Shown: positions 41,956 through 51,933, counted from the first letter of the stretch. The stretch is DNA of 64,000 nucleotides from Siminovitchia fordii DSM 16014 = CIP 108821 (GCF_000374565.1 NZ_KB894686.1:1-64000), one strand, 5' to 3'. A program made the numbers and translations. Notes: generated from the sequence alone by a model not told the origin.

Positions 41956-43218
41956 ATGCGAAGTTTTATCAAGAAGGATTTGTTATTATTTTGGCGTGAT
42001 CGCAAGGAGCTTATTACAGTACTTGTACTTCCTATCCTTCTAGTAGTCGTGTTAAACTTTGCTTTTGCCGGGTTGCTGGGAAATGATAAGGAGTCGTCGA
42101 TGAATTTACAATTAGGGGTGGTAAATCAAGACGATGACAAAGATGCAAAGGCACAGTTGAAGGAAAAATTGATTGAAGAAGCTTCCTTTAGTGAAGCTGA
42201 AGCGACAAGGTTAATGGAACAAGTCTACGTAAATCCAATTCAAATGATTTTAGATTATCTTGGCAGCAGGGATTTGAAGGGATGGGTAACAGTTCATGAA
42301 CTTAAAGAAAATGAGGCAGTAGAAAAGGTTAAAGCAGGTGATTTGGATGGAATTCTGATCATTCCAAAAGGGTTTACTGCAGATAGCTTATATGCTGCTT
42401 TTGTAAAAGAACCTCCAACAACCTCATTGAAATATAAAATGGAAAAAGAAACGAATAACAATCGAACGTTATACAATATTATCCATGGTTTTATTGATAA
42501 CTTGAACTTTCAGTTTGCGCTGCAGGGAATTGAAGGTGCTGAAGATGCGGAAGTGATGCTGCCTAGAGGAGGGTTTGAGGAAGTAGGTTCAGTGAAAAGT
42601 TTCACATTAACTCAATATTTCACCATTTCGATGGGAGCATTGTTTGCCTTGTTCTTAGCTGCTACGGTAGGAACTAAAACTGGAGTGGAAATCAGGCAAC
42701 AGGTGTTCAATCGGATCTTATTGACAAACAGTCATCCGATGCTCTTTTTAATAGGAAAAATGATCTCAACGTTTTGTTTGGTTTGGCTTCAAATAATGTT
42801 TGTATTTATGATGTCCCACTTTATATTTAATGTATTTCCTGATCGTTCCATAACTTTTTGGATGGGTATTGTGGGAATTGTTACCTTACTTTCTTTGTCA
42901 ATTGCCGGTCTAGCAGCTGTTTTTACCACCATTTCACTGAGAATGGCGAATGTTGATGCAGCAAATGGAATTTTTATGTTAGTTATTTTACTGCTTGGTG
43001 TACTGGGAGGGAACTTTGTTCCCATTTATGTATTACCTGACTGGCTGCAACGAATGGGCGAATGGACACCGAACGGTCTTTCTTTAGTAATATTTACGGA
43101 ATGGATCAAATTCGAGGAGTTTTCATCCATTGCTTCTTCATGCGTCCTATTGGTAGGCTTCTTTTTACTATGTACGTTGATTGCTTCAGCCTTGTATCCG
43201 AATAGGGGGAAAGCGTAG
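41956..43218 (+). CDS. ABC-2 type permease (YvfS/YhgE-like), first subunit
   Basis: About 420 residues. One N-terminal membrane helix, a large extracytoplasmic loop of about 180 residues (LQLGVVNQDDDKDAKAQLKE onward), then five C-terminal helices: the ABC2_membrane_3 layout. ATG 41956 is seven bases after AGGAGG; the frame also opens at 41950. The stop overlaps the next start (TAGTG). Confidence 0.85.
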   Translation: MRSFIKKDLLLFWRDRKELITVLVLPILLVVVLNFAFAGLLGNDKESSMNLQLGVVNQDDDKDAKAQLKEKLIEEASFSEAEATRLMEQVYVNPIQMILDYLGSRDLKGWVTVHELKENEAVEKVKAGDLDGILIIPKGFTADSLYAAFVKEPPTTSLKYKMEKETNNNRTLYNIIHGFIDNLNFQFALQGIEGAEDAEVMLPRGGFEEVGSVKSFTLTQYFTISMGALFALFLAATVGTKTGVEIRQQVFNRILLTNSHPMLFLIGKMISTFCLVWLQIMFVFMMSHFIFNVFPDRSITFWMGIVGIVTLLSLSIAGLAAVFTTISLRMANVDAANGIFMLVILLLGVLGGNFVPIYVLPDWLQRMGEWTPNGLSLVIFTEWIKFEEFSSIASSCVLLVGFFLLCTLIASALYPNRGKA

Positions 43219-44318
43219 TGATTTCAGTAGTATGGGCTCAATTTGCGAAGGATAAACGAAACCCGTTACTTATTCTGTTATATATAACCGGAAGCATTCT
43301 CGCTACCCTTTTATTTGGCGGAGGTGTTTATTCACAGACAACAGTAGCGATTTTTAGTGAGGAAGAAAATGCGGAGAAAATTGAAAAAAAGTGGAAAGAA
43401 TTACTGAGTGTTGATGATTCCATTCGCTTTGAAATAGTCGACCCTGATCAAGCTCGTGAAAATGTAAGGGTAGGGGAAGCCGATGTAGCTGTGAAGTTAA
43501 TGGAGATGGATTACAGATTAGTTGCCACGAGTGAACTTCCGAGCGTATCTTATGTTCAACAACATGTAGAAAAGGTATTTCATCGTGAAGCACAAATGAA
43601 TGCAATTGCCAGATCAGGCGGGAATGAAAATGTTCGGGATGAAATGGAGAGCTACTTAGCAAAAGCACCTTTCCAGATGGAAGCTCAAGGGATTGACAAT
43701 GAAGAACTCCCTGCTTATAACATGAGTACACAATTATTATTTGCTTTTACTTTTTTGGTTTCAATGTTTCTTCTTGGTTTTAAAGTTAACAACGTGACAC
43801 ATGACATGGTTTCAGGTATTTGGAATCGGATGATTCTGTCGCCTGTGAGTAAAACGGGAATGTATTGCGGATACATTTTTTATAGTTTTCTGATTACGCT
43901 GTTTCAAGTCGTCGTCGTGCTGGTTGTATTTAAATATGTCATGAATTATGAGGTTGGAGACAATCTGTGGATCATTTTTCTCATTTCCGCGTTCTTTATT
44001 TTTAGCATGATTAGCGTTGCCATGTTAATTACCGGTTTTGTCAGGACTCCAGAGCAATTTTATGCAATTTATCCATCATTAATTCCGCTTATTCCACTTA
44101 TGAGTGGTGCTTATATGATGCCTGGAACGATTACAAATCCTGTACTCCTGTTCATTGCTGATCTATTTCCAATGGCCCATGCCATGGAGGCGATATTATC
44201 TGTCATATTTTACGATGCTGGTTTACAAGATGTAATTAAGTCACTGCTGATGATGTTATTGATAGGAGTAGTGGGAATGGGTATAGGGATTAACCTTATT
44301 GAGCGAAGAAGTCATTAG
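43218..44318 (+). CDS. ABC-2 type permease, second subunit
   Basis: 366 residues with the same plan as its neighbour: one N-terminal helix, an exported domain of about 150 residues, then five helices. Start GTG 43218 is coupled to the previous stop; AGGGGG lies upstream. With the ATPase it should form a heterodimeric exporter under the preceding two-component system. Confidence 0.85.
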   Translation: MISVVWAQFAKDKRNPLLILLYITGSILATLLFGGGVYSQTTVAIFSEEENAEKIEKKWKELLSVDDSIRFEIVDPDQARENVRVGEADVAVKLMEMDYRLVATSELPSVSYVQQHVEKVFHREAQMNAIARSGGNENVRDEMESYLAKAPFQMEAQGIDNEELPAYNMSTQLLFAFTFLVSMFLLGFKVNNVTHDMVSGIWNRMILSPVSKTGMYCGYIFYSFLITLFQVVVVLVVFKYVMNYEVGDNLWIIFLISAFFIFSMISVAMLITGFVRTPEQFYAIYPSLIPLIPLMSGAYMMPGTITNPVLLFIADLFPMAHAMEAILSVIFYDAGLQDVIKSLLMMLLIGVVGMGIGINLIERRSH

Positions 44319-44352
44319 TTTTTATGAACGATGAGTAGATAACAAATTGATT

Positions 44353-44399
44353 GAGAGGGGGCTCTTGAGCCATGTAGAGAAAGCTATGAGAGCCTCTCT
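44353..44399 (+). terminator. probable terminator of the ABC operon
   Basis: GAGAG and GCTCT in the left arm pair with CTCTC and AGAGC in the right arm around a long loop, with a GGG bulge, followed by TTACTTTTA. The rest of 44,319-44,663 holds no gene I can support. Confidence 0.45.
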
Positions 44400-44663
44400 T
44401 ACTTTTAAAATAAACGTTGAATGATTCGTTATACGAATATAAATAACAATACTGATCCTTAAAAATAGTTGAATCAAAGAAAAGTTGGCTTTTTAAAACA
44501 TTTCCCGTAACCATCTATCCTTCAAGTTGATAGGTGGTAACTGCGTTTCCAGGATGGTTTAGGTTGATATAAATTAAAGATGCGAAGCTTTACTCCTTTA
44601 GATATGATTGACTAAAGGGATGAATATAAGCTGAAAAGTAAGAAAATATCATTGGAGGATATG

Positions 44664-45599
44664 ATGGAAAAGTTACTGAAGGAATATTATGGGATAGAGA
44701 TTACTACAATTTTATCGCAAAAGGGTGGTTGGGCATCACTTGCCTATAAAGTAATTAATCATGATCAGAGCTATTTTTTAAAAGTCTATGAAAAAAGTAG
44801 AGCGTCCACACCGAAATTGACTGAACGGATAGATGAATATGTTCCAATAATGGAATGGCTTATACGTAACGGTGGACTGAATGGAAAGACTTCCACCCCT
44901 ATATTGACTAAGGGTGGAGATTATAAGTGTGAAGATGATAATGGTGTTTACCTGCTTTATGATTATATTGAGGGAGACACTATTGGTCACCAAGAGCTAA
45001 CTGAGAACCAAATCTACCAACTTTCGGACATCATAGCAAATTTACATTTATATGGAGAAGAAATCCCCGTTAACACAGATTCCATTAAGGAAGATTTTCA
45101 TGTTCCGTTTTTGCCGTTGTTAAGAAGAATATCTAATCAAGAGAGTAAGAATTTGCCGGATGATTTGAGAAAGGTTGTATGCCCTTACATTGATCAAATA
45201 AATGATCTGGTTGATACCGTTGTAAGTCTGGCGCAACACTTGAAAAGTAGTCATATAAGAATGGCCCTATGCCATACGGACTTGCACAATTGGAATTTGA
45301 TGCAGTCAAAACAACAATTGATGTTGATTGATTGGGAAGGTTTGAAAATAGCCCCTGTTGAAGCAGATCTGATGTTTTTAGTAGATAAGCCATACTACGA
45401 TATATTTTTAAGAATCTATAAGGAAGTACATGGAAACTTTAAACTCAACCCCGATGCTTTGCATTTTTATCAAGGCAGACGCAAATTGGAAGATATCGGT
45501 GAGTTTATAGAGCAGCTTTTGTTTGATTCATTAAGTCAGGAAGAAAGGGTAGTTGCAATAAATTATTTAAAGGAGGAGCTAAGAAACATAATCCGATAA
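44664..45599 (+). CDS. APH-family phosphotransferase
   Basis: 311 residues, protein-kinase-like fold of the aminoglycoside/choline/homoserine kinase group. The catalytic loop is CHTDLHNWNLM and the metal-binding segment LIDWEGLKIAP. The N-terminal lobe has the ATP lysine in YFLKVYEK. The substrate could be an aminoglycoside, a macrolide or a metabolite; nothing in the sequence decides. ATG 44664 lies six to seven bases after GGAGG. Confidence 0.82.
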   Translation: MEKLLKEYYGIEITTILSQKGGWASLAYKVINHDQSYFLKVYEKSRASTPKLTERIDEYVPIMEWLIRNGGLNGKTSTPILTKGGDYKCEDDNGVYLLYDYIEGDTIGHQELTENQIYQLSDIIANLHLYGEEIPVNTDSIKEDFHVPFLPLLRRISNQESKNLPDDLRKVVCPYIDQINDLVDTVVSLAQHLKSSHIRMALCHTDLHNWNLMQSKQQLMLIDWEGLKIAPVEADLMFLVDKPYYDIFLRIYKEVHGNFKLNPDALHFYQGRRKLEDIGEFIEQLLFDSLSQEERVVAINYLKEELRNIIR

Positions 45600-45826
45600 T
45601 TTGTTTGGTCTACAAGGGTTTGCTTTTCATCAACTCCGGATCGGCGTTATCTGAAAGCCAGACTCTTTTTCAATGAATGAATTCTTTAAAGCAAAGTAGC
45701 TAAATTTTGGTGGATGGAGAAAAATGTCTCTCAAGAAAATAACATGTCTCATTCTTCTAATCTGTACTTTGACTTGGCGTGATGATAATCCGTATTGTTT
45801 TGGTTAAAGAAAGGGAGGACAGCGTT
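45600..45826 (+). other. intergenic with a possible short signal-peptide ORF
   Basis: ATG 45724, after GGATGGAG, opens a 27-codon frame MSLKKITCLILLICTLTW with a lipoprotein-like hydrophobic start, ending inside the PhzF leader. Probably the stump of a decayed exported protein. Confidence 0.3.
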
Positions 45827-46732
45827 ATGACAAGGAAATACCGTTTATACCAGGTTGATTCGTTTACTACAGACAAGTTTTGCGGCAATCCTGCAGGAGT
45901 TATCACAAATGCGGATGGATTGACCGAAGCCGAAATGAAGAAGATCGCAAGAGAACTTAATAATTCAGAAACCGCGTTTGTTTTTTCTCCTAACGACCTT
46001 ACTCACGATGTTCAAGTTCGCTTTTTTACGCCAACCACTGAAGTGCCGATCTGTGGTCATGCAACAATCGCTGCACATTATGCCCGTGCTGTCGAACAAC
46101 AACTCGATACAATAAGAGTAATGCAAAAAACGGGGGCAGGTATATTGCCAGTGGATATCATCCGGGAAGAGAACGATTATCAAGTCTTGATGAGGCAAGG
46201 AGAAATAGAGTATGGTATGGTCATTGAAGGAGAGAACAAAGATTTCCTCCTGAGCGCTTTAGAGATTACAGAAGAAGACTTATTGGCGGGTTGCCCGATT
46301 CAAGTTGTGTCAACGGGCCATTCGAAAATGATGATTGGAATAAAAAGCAGATTATTGTTAAATCAATTAAAGCCAAATTTTGATGCTTTTACTCAATTGA
46401 GTAAACGCATTTCATGCAATGGATATTATGTTTTCACGATGGATTCCGAAGAGGAAGATATTTTGATAAAAGGAAGGATGTTTGCTCCGGCAATCGGGGT
46501 ATATGAGGACCCAGTAACTGGAAATGCGAATGGTCCTCTCGGAGCATACTTGATTCATCATAAATTAGTAAAACATAACGGAACTTCATTCCGATTTCAG
46601 GCAAAACAGGGGGAAGCCATGGGACGAACAGGAAAGCTTGAAGTTGAAGTTAAACTTAAAAACGGAGAACCTGCAGAAATTAGTGTTTTAGGGAAAGCGG
46701 TAATTGCATTTCAATCTGAACTGATTTTATGA
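45827..46732 (+). CDS. PhzF-family isomerase/epimerase
   Basis: 301 residues with the diaminopimelate-epimerase-like fold of the PhzF family: YQVDSFTTDKFCGNPAGV near the N terminus, SETAFVF with the catalytic Glu, TEVPICGHATIAAHY, and EDPVTGNANGPLGAY in the second half. Physiological substrate unknown for most members. ATG 45827 follows AAGGGAGGAC. Confidence 0.87.
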   Translation: MTRKYRLYQVDSFTTDKFCGNPAGVITNADGLTEAEMKKIARELNNSETAFVFSPNDLTHDVQVRFFTPTTEVPICGHATIAAHYARAVEQQLDTIRVMQKTGAGILPVDIIREENDYQVLMRQGEIEYGMVIEGENKDFLLSALEITEEDLLAGCPIQVVSTGHSKMMIGIKSRLLLNQLKPNFDAFTQLSKRISCNGYYVFTMDSEEEDILIKGRMFAPAIGVYEDPVTGNANGPLGAYLIHHKLVKHNGTSFRFQAKQGEAMGRTGKLEVEVKLKNGEPAEISVLGKAVIAFQSELIL

Positions 46733-46790
46733 GCTAACTTAAAAGAGCGATACAAAGCCATCATTTAGAATTGAGTGAAGCAGATTTTTG

Positions 46791-46821
46791 ACCCTTTGGA
46801 TTTGTACCCAAAGGGTGTTTT
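46791..46821 (+). terminator. rho-independent terminator
   Basis: ACCCTTTGG (46791-46799) pairs with CCAAAGGGT (46808-46816), then GTTTTGAT. It closes the phzF-like transcription unit. Confidence 0.75.
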
Positions 46822-46985
46822 GATATGGAAATGAACAAAAGCATCTTAAATAGATAAACCATTACAATATTTAGAATGAAGGGACTTAAAGGAAAAAAGA
46901 TCTCAATCATTGCATACAGAAGAAAAACAGTTTATTATGGATATTGCAGGTCTATAATAGATAATTGAGAAGGGAGGTAATCATC

Positions 46986-47471
46986 ATACAGTTTTCCAAA
47001 AGCACCGATTACGCCCTGCACGCTTTAATGCATTTGGCTTATTCTGAACGGAGCCACAACATCGGCATCAAAGAGTTATCTGCAATGCTCAGTGTTTCAG
47101 AAAGTTACTTGTCCAAAATTATGTCCAAGCTTAGACAGGATGGAATTGTACACGCTGTGCCAGGAGTGAAGGGCGGTTATGAGCTTGCACGGCCGGCAGG
47201 AGAGATTACGTTTCTTGAGGTCATTCAGACGATCGAAGGAAGACAGCGGATGTTCGATTGCTCGAATGTGAATTCACAGCAGCATCAATTGTTAACTGAA
47301 GTAAAAGATGACGAACGGATCCCGAATGGTCCGGGCAAAGATGAATGCGTGGTTAAAAAGGTGATGGACGGCGCTGAACAACATTTGCATCAATATTTAA
47401 AAGACCATACAATTCAGACTGTGCTGGATGCGGTTGCTAAGAATTGCCACAACAAGGCAAACAAGAAGTGA
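46986..47471 (+). CDS. Rrf2-family transcriptional regulator (copy 2), unusual start
   Basis: About 161 residues; opens QFSKSTDYALHALMHLAY, like copy 1 at 4,734 (KFSKATDYALH). The recognition helix is VSESYLSKIMSKLRQDG. Two cysteines (FDCSN and KDECVVK) match copy 1 in order but are further apart. The frame extends to TTG 46965, but AAGGGAGG (46970-46977) lies downstream of that codon, and the codon homologous to copy 1's ATG is ATA 46986, nine bases after the ribosome site. ATC 46983 or 46980 are alternatives. It precedes its oxidoreductase by 56 bases. Confidence 0.87.
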   Translation: MQFSKSTDYALHALMHLAYSERSHNIGIKELSAMLSVSESYLSKIMSKLRQDGIVHAVPGVKGGYELARPAGEITFLEVIQTIEGRQRMFDCSNVNSQQHQLLTEVKDDERIPNGPGKDECVVKKVMDGAEQHLHQYLKDHTIQTVLDAVAKNCHNKANKK

Positions 47472-47527
47472 TACACTTCTTGTATTTTAATTATGGATAT
47501 CAAAGATCTATGGAGGTTTAAATTGAA

Positions 47528-48448
47528 ATGGAAAAACAAATTTTTGATGTAGTGATTATTGGTGGCGGCCCAGCAGGTTTAAACGCAGCTCTTGTTTTAG
47601 GGAGAGCAAGGAAAAATGTGATGGTGATCGACGAAGGACGTCCCCGTAACATAGTGACTCAGGAGTCACACGGCTTTCTTACCCGTGATGGAATAAGTCC
47701 TGGTGAATTTAGACGAATTGCAAAAGAAGAGATCAGTGCCTATCCGTCGGTCTCTTTCGTAGTGGATAGAGCAGTCTCGATTGCGGAAACGAACGGAGAG
47801 TTCCAAATCTCGACAAGGCAAGGACTTATTTTTCAAAGCAAAAAGCTGCTTTTTACAATCGGAATGACGGATCGGCCGCTGAGTATTCCTGGGCTGAAGG
47901 AGGTTTATGGGAAAAGCGCCTTTGTCTGCCCGTATTGTGATGGATGGGAATTAAGGGATGAACCGTTAGTCATCATAAACAAAGGACCTGAAGTCATGCA
48001 TTTTGCTCCACTCATCTCTGGATGGACAGACCATTTTACCATCTGCACGAATGGTCCTGATCAGCTGACCGATGCTCAGCGTGAGGAGCTCAAACAGCAT
48101 CAAGTGCCAATATTTGAATCACCGATTCAGAGCATCGATTCTAACGATGGAATGGTCCGGCAAATAATTCTTGAAGACGGAACAGTCATTCCATGCAAGG
48201 GGATCTTTTTTAAACCGGAGCTAGTTACAGGATCGGACTTGCCGCGAAAAATCGGATGCCAAATGACGGAGGAGGGAATGGTTGTTGTCGATGATTTCGG
48301 GAAAACGAATATACCGGGTGTCTATAGTGCCGGTGATGTGACGTCAAGGCTTCATCAGGTCATTGCTGCCGCCTCTAGGGGAGCCTTTGTTGCCGCTGCC
48401 ATTAACAATGAACTGAATGAGGAAGATTGGAGGCGAAGGGGACTTTAA
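47528..48448 (+). CDS. FAD/NAD(P) disulfide oxidoreductase, CPYC type (copy 2)
   Basis: 306 residues, paralogue of the 5,660 gene along the whole length. FAD motifs VVIIGGGPAGLNAAL and IPGVYSAGDVTS, and redox site CPYCDGWELRD. Neighbouring segments are identical in both copies (YGKSAFVCPYCDGWELRD). Like copy 1, the central NADPH site is atypical (IINKGPEVMHF). It is directly downstream of an Rrf2 gene, so likely regulated by it. Probable role: reducing or forming disulfides in a small thiol or toxic compound; substrate unknown. Confidence 0.87.
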   Translation: MEKQIFDVVIIGGGPAGLNAALVLGRARKNVMVIDEGRPRNIVTQESHGFLTRDGISPGEFRRIAKEEISAYPSVSFVVDRAVSIAETNGEFQISTRQGLIFQSKKLLFTIGMTDRPLSIPGLKEVYGKSAFVCPYCDGWELRDEPLVIINKGPEVMHFAPLISGWTDHFTICTNGPDQLTDAQREELKQHQVPIFESPIQSIDSNDGMVRQIILEDGTVIPCKGIFFKPELVTGSDLPRKIGCQMTEEGMVVVDDFGKTNIPGVYSAGDVTSRLHQVIAAASRGAFVAAAINNELNEEDWRRRGL

Positions 48449-48787
48449 TGGCTAAATGAAATGATGTCCTTCATAATATTATTAGTCTCGGGAAAACCTG
48501 TTTTTGCAGCTTCGAATATCTCAAAACCTTTTTATGTCTCTGTTCACTAGCAGCATTAATAATACTAAATCAGAATCTGGATTATCGTTTTTAGCATCTA
48601 TTTCGAAACTTTTTCCATGGAACTTTTCTTTACTCTTCCGAGAAGCAGGTATAATAATAGGGCAGAAGATTGAACAAACTCTGCCTTACATAAATTTAGC
48701 GTTTTGAAGTACGCTGACATAGACAGGGGCGTGCTTACTTCACTTCGACTAAATTAAATGAGATAAGAAATACAATTTGTAAGCAGG
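48449..48787. other. intergenic, no supported gene
   Basis: 339 bases. An open frame at 48,504-48,707 (67 codons) lacks a ribosome site and family features and is not called. Confidence 0.4.
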
Positions 48788-49050
48788 ATGAATCAGGATA
48801 TTTGTATATGTGGTTTTGATGAAGAAGATGCTCATTTTTAGTCTACCGGAAAGAGGGAATTGAAAGCCCAATTAATTGAGTTCATGAATCAGGTTTGAAA
48901 GGGTGTTATAAAAATCTACAATGAGTTCAGTATCCAGTTTGAATTGGCGAATTTCTTAAGAACTACTCTGCCACAAGAATACAAAGGTCAATTGAAACGG
49001 GATATTCATTATTTTGGATTAAATAAACAGGGTTTTCTTAAAATGGAATG
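48788..49050 (+). pseudogene. hypothetical protein gene with two in-frame stops
   Basis: From ATG 48788 (after GCAGG) one frame reads MNQDICICGFDEEDAHF-stop-STGKRELKAQLIEFMNQV-stop-KGVIKIYNEFSIQFELANF, then LRTTLPQEYKGQLKRDIHYF and GLNKQGFLKME, and ends at a strong terminator. The two stops are in frame and the rest stays in register, so this is a small gene killed by point mutations. Family unknown to me. Confidence 0.55.
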
Positions 49051-49087
49051 GGAAAGGCTGATTACTCCGCCTTTCCTTTTTTATTTT
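49051..49087 (+). terminator. strong rho-independent terminator
   Basis: GGAAAGGC (49051-49058) pairs perfectly with GCCTTTCC (49069-49076) and is followed by TTTTTTATTTT. It overlaps the 3' end of the pseudogene frame. Confidence 0.85.
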
Positions 49088-49200
49088 GTGAGATCATTTT
49101 TCTTCTATATGAAAAAAGTTATTTTTAATAGAATCATGAATAATTTCAAAATGAGGTGAAAAAATACCACTTATATTCATTTTTAAATTGGAGGTTATAA

Positions 49201-49740
49201 GTGAATGGTCAAATTGTCTCGTGGTTTATTTTCTTAGCTCCCTGGCTTTTACTGCTTCCCTTAGATTCTCAACGTGTAAAGCGCTTCATGCCAGTAAGCT
49301 TATTTATGGCTGTTTTATATACAATACTTTTCCAAATGGCTGAAGTATGGAATTGGTGGGATGTTCACGAAACAAACAACATATTTTTCCTTACCAGTAT
49401 TTCATCTTTTGTATATGGCTTCCTGATCGTAGTAACCCTCTATATGTTTTATTTTACCTACCCAAATTTATGGCTGTTCCTAATTAGCAATTGGATTATC
49501 GATTTGATTCAGGCTTTAATTATAAGTCCTTTTATCTTTCAAAGGGTCGGGCTATATTCAATGAAGAGTATGTCTAATTTTGGACTCTTTGTTATGATTG
49601 CCGTTACTGTACCTATTGTTTATTTATATCAAAGGTGGCAAGAAGGCGCTTTTGAAGAAAAAAATGAGGTCCCCTTAGCGGAACTTCTGTTAAAACGGAT
49701 TTTTCGACACAAAAATGCCGTCCCACGTCGCCAACGGTAA
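49201..49740 (+). CDS. membrane protein of unknown function
   Basis: 179 residues, five hydrophobic segments up to residue about 145, then a basic cytoplasmic tail (LLLKRIFRHKNAVPRRQR). Starts at GTG 49201, eight bases after TTGGAGG. Typical of small uncharacterised Bacillus membrane proteins. No partner gene. Confidence 0.7.
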   Translation: MNGQIVSWFIFLAPWLLLLPLDSQRVKRFMPVSLFMAVLYTILFQMAEVWNWWDVHETNNIFFLTSISSFVYGFLIVVTLYMFYFTYPNLWLFLISNWIIDLIQALIISPFIFQRVGLYSMKSMSNFGLFVMIAVTVPIVYLYQRWQEGAFEEKNEVPLAELLLKRIFRHKNAVPRRQR

Positions 49741-50153
49741 CCCGCTGACAATAAAAGGGGATGAATGTCCATTTATTCATAAACAATTGTTATTCTAACG
49801 GCTTATTTTTTAGAGGTGTGATTTTATATTAAACACGTCTTATATTATGTATTGTATTGACAAGTACATTTAAGATTGAACACATGATCAAACGATTGTT
49901 CACATGTAAATCAATATAAAAATCAAATGATATAACATATAAGAAATATAAAGATAAAGTGACTTTTTCCCAATGACTGTCTTGTATACCTAGTTTAGTT
50001 TTGAGCAAAAGTGGTCACCAGTTATAATTTAAAGTACTTATTTGATACTGCCTGCCTACTTATGAAAGGATGCTTCAATAAATCTCCGCATAAATTACCA
50101 GAACGTTTTTAACCCTCCTACCCTACTAAACACTCATATAAAAACCAAAATAT

Positions 50154-50182
50154 TGACAGAATCGCTCGCAGTATGTATATTA
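50154..50182 (+). promoter_or_regulatory. sigma-A promoter of tcyP
   Basis: TTGACA (50154-50159), 17-base spacer, TATATT (50177-50182): a near-consensus vegetative promoter about 110 bases before the tcyP start. Nothing else recognised in 49,741-50,290. GATAGGAATTATTCG at about 50,207 could be part of a CymR-type site, but I cannot confirm it. Confidence 0.7.
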
Positions 50183-50290
50183 TTAATTTATTAAATGCAC
50201 TAAAACGATAGGAATTATTCGTTTTTCGGTTGCACAGTAATTTCCGCGGCGCATAAGATGCAAAAAATAAAAGGCGAGAGGGGGAGCAAA

Positions 50291-51685
50291 ATGGATATAT
50301 TTTTAATTATCGTGAATATCGTTGTTTTATTAGTAATTATTGGTCTTCTTATTTTTATGCAAAAGAAACATGTTTCGTTTACAAAACGCGTATTTACGGG
50401 GTTGGGCGCCGGTATTGTACTTGGTGCACTTTTACAGGCAATATATGGGGTAGACTCGGAGGTTTTAACGAATACAGCGGATTGGTATGGTATTGTCGGA
50501 AGCGGGTATATCCGACTATTGATGATGATTGTTGTACCGCTTGTCATGGTGTCCATCACTCAGTCCATCATTAATTTGGAAAAATCAGCAGACCTTGGAA
50601 AAATGTCTGCATGGATTATCGGTTTCTTAGTTTCTACCGCTATGGTTGCCGCTTTAATCGGGATTGGTGCGGCTGGATTATTTGATTTGAATGCAGATCA
50701 GATTGAAGCAGGGCAGGCGGAAATGGAGCGCGGGGATATGCTTCAGGAGAAGCTTGGAGATGTGCAGGATCTCTCAACACCGCAAAAAATCCTCGATTTT
50801 ATTCCGTCCAACATTTTTTTGGATATGACAGGAGAACGACCAACTTCGGTCATTGCGGTGGTCATATTCTCAATCATTGTCGGGATCGCCGTTCTCGGGT
50901 TGCGGAGGAAAAATCCCGAACAAGCGGAAATGTTCACGAAAATCATTAATGCACTTTATGCGGTTGTGATGAGGATCGTAACATTGATTCTGCGTCTGAC
51001 GCCATTTGGGATTTTGGCATTGATGGCTAATACGGTGGCTAAAACAGATGTTGCCGGTATTGTTCAGCTTGGGAAATTTGTGATTGCCTCTTATGTTGGA
51101 TTATTTGTCATCATGATATTCCATCTAATATTAGTCGGGGTTTTTGGTTTGAATCCAATAACTTATTTAAGAAAGGCTATGCCTGTACTGGGATTTGCTT
51201 TTACATCACGCTCAAGTGCCGGTACGATTCCACTGAATATCCAGGCACAAAAAAATTCCCTTGGTGTTGACTCGGGGATTGCCAATATGTCTGCTTCATT
51301 TGGAGCGACAATCGGGCAGAATGGTTGCGCAGGTATGTATCCTGCTATGCTGGCAGTCATGATTGCACCGACAGTCGGAATTGATCCTTTTACACCAGCA
51401 TTCATCATCAAATTGGTATTGATTATTGGAATCAGTTCTTTTGGTGTTGCCGGTGTTGGTGGCGGGGCTACCTTTGCTGCATTGATTGTCTTGTCGTCAA
51501 TGGGCCTCCCGGTTGCTTTGGCTGGTTTGCTCATTTCAATCGAGGCGCTAATTGACATGGGTCGTACAGCTGTAAATGTAAATGATAGCATGGTTGCCGG
51601 GACCTTGACAGCACGAATCTTGAGAAAGCTGAATTTGAAAACATTTAATGATAAAACAGCTATTGAAGACAGTTCGTCTTTCTAA
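50291..51685 (+). CDS. tcyP: L-cystine symporter TcyP (dicarboxylate/amino acid:cation symporter family)
   Basis: 464 residues with eight membrane segments and two re-entrant loops of the DAACS fold. Family signatures are AFTSRSSAGTIPLNIQAQ, SFGATIGQNGCAGMYPAML and EALIDMGRTAVNVNDSM. It imports cystine for cysteine supply and redox balance. ATG 50291 follows GAGAGGGGGAGC; the longer frame start lies upstream of the ribosome site. Confidence 0.92.
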   Translation: MDIFLIIVNIVVLLVIIGLLIFMQKKHVSFTKRVFTGLGAGIVLGALLQAIYGVDSEVLTNTADWYGIVGSGYIRLLMMIVVPLVMVSITQSIINLEKSADLGKMSAWIIGFLVSTAMVAALIGIGAAGLFDLNADQIEAGQAEMERGDMLQEKLGDVQDLSTPQKILDFIPSNIFLDMTGERPTSVIAVVIFSIIVGIAVLGLRRKNPEQAEMFTKIINALYAVVMRIVTLILRLTPFGILALMANTVAKTDVAGIVQLGKFVIASYVGLFVIMIFHLILVGVFGLNPITYLRKAMPVLGFAFTSRSSAGTIPLNIQAQKNSLGVDSGIANMSASFGATIGQNGCAGMYPAMLAVMIAPTVGIDPFTPAFIIKLVLIIGISSFGVAGVGGGATFAALIVLSSMGLPVALAGLLISIEALIDMGRTAVNVNDSMVAGTLTARILRKLNLKTFNDKTAIEDSSSF

Positions 51686-51691
51686 TAAAGA

Positions 51692-51731
51692 AACTAATCA
51701 CCCATAATGTTGGTGGTTAGTTTTTTTTTTA
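51692..51731 (+). terminator. rho-independent terminator of tcyP
   Basis: AACTAATCACC (51692-51702) pairs with GGTGGTTAGTT (51712-51722), followed by T8. Confidence 0.88.
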
Positions 51732-51933
51732 CGGTCAGCCTATATACCATAAGGTTATGAGTTGGAGGAAGAACACCTTGGAAAGGTTCTTGCAGTTGAC
51801 ATACAATATAGGAAAGCGAATTCGTATTCTTTACGATTCTATCTATCCTAAAAGGGGTTCGCCGCTTAAGCTTTTCAAAAGATGAAACTGGTATCAGAAA
51901 TTAATTACTATAAATAAGAAGGGACGATTTCTA

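Noticed and set aside
48504-48707. 67-codon open frame on the plus strand
   Set aside because: Starts without Shine-Dalgarno and reads as an implausible mixture of hydrophobic and serine-rich residues.
50200-50225. CymR operator before tcyP
   Set aside because: Only a partial resemblance (AGGAATTATT); not enough to call.
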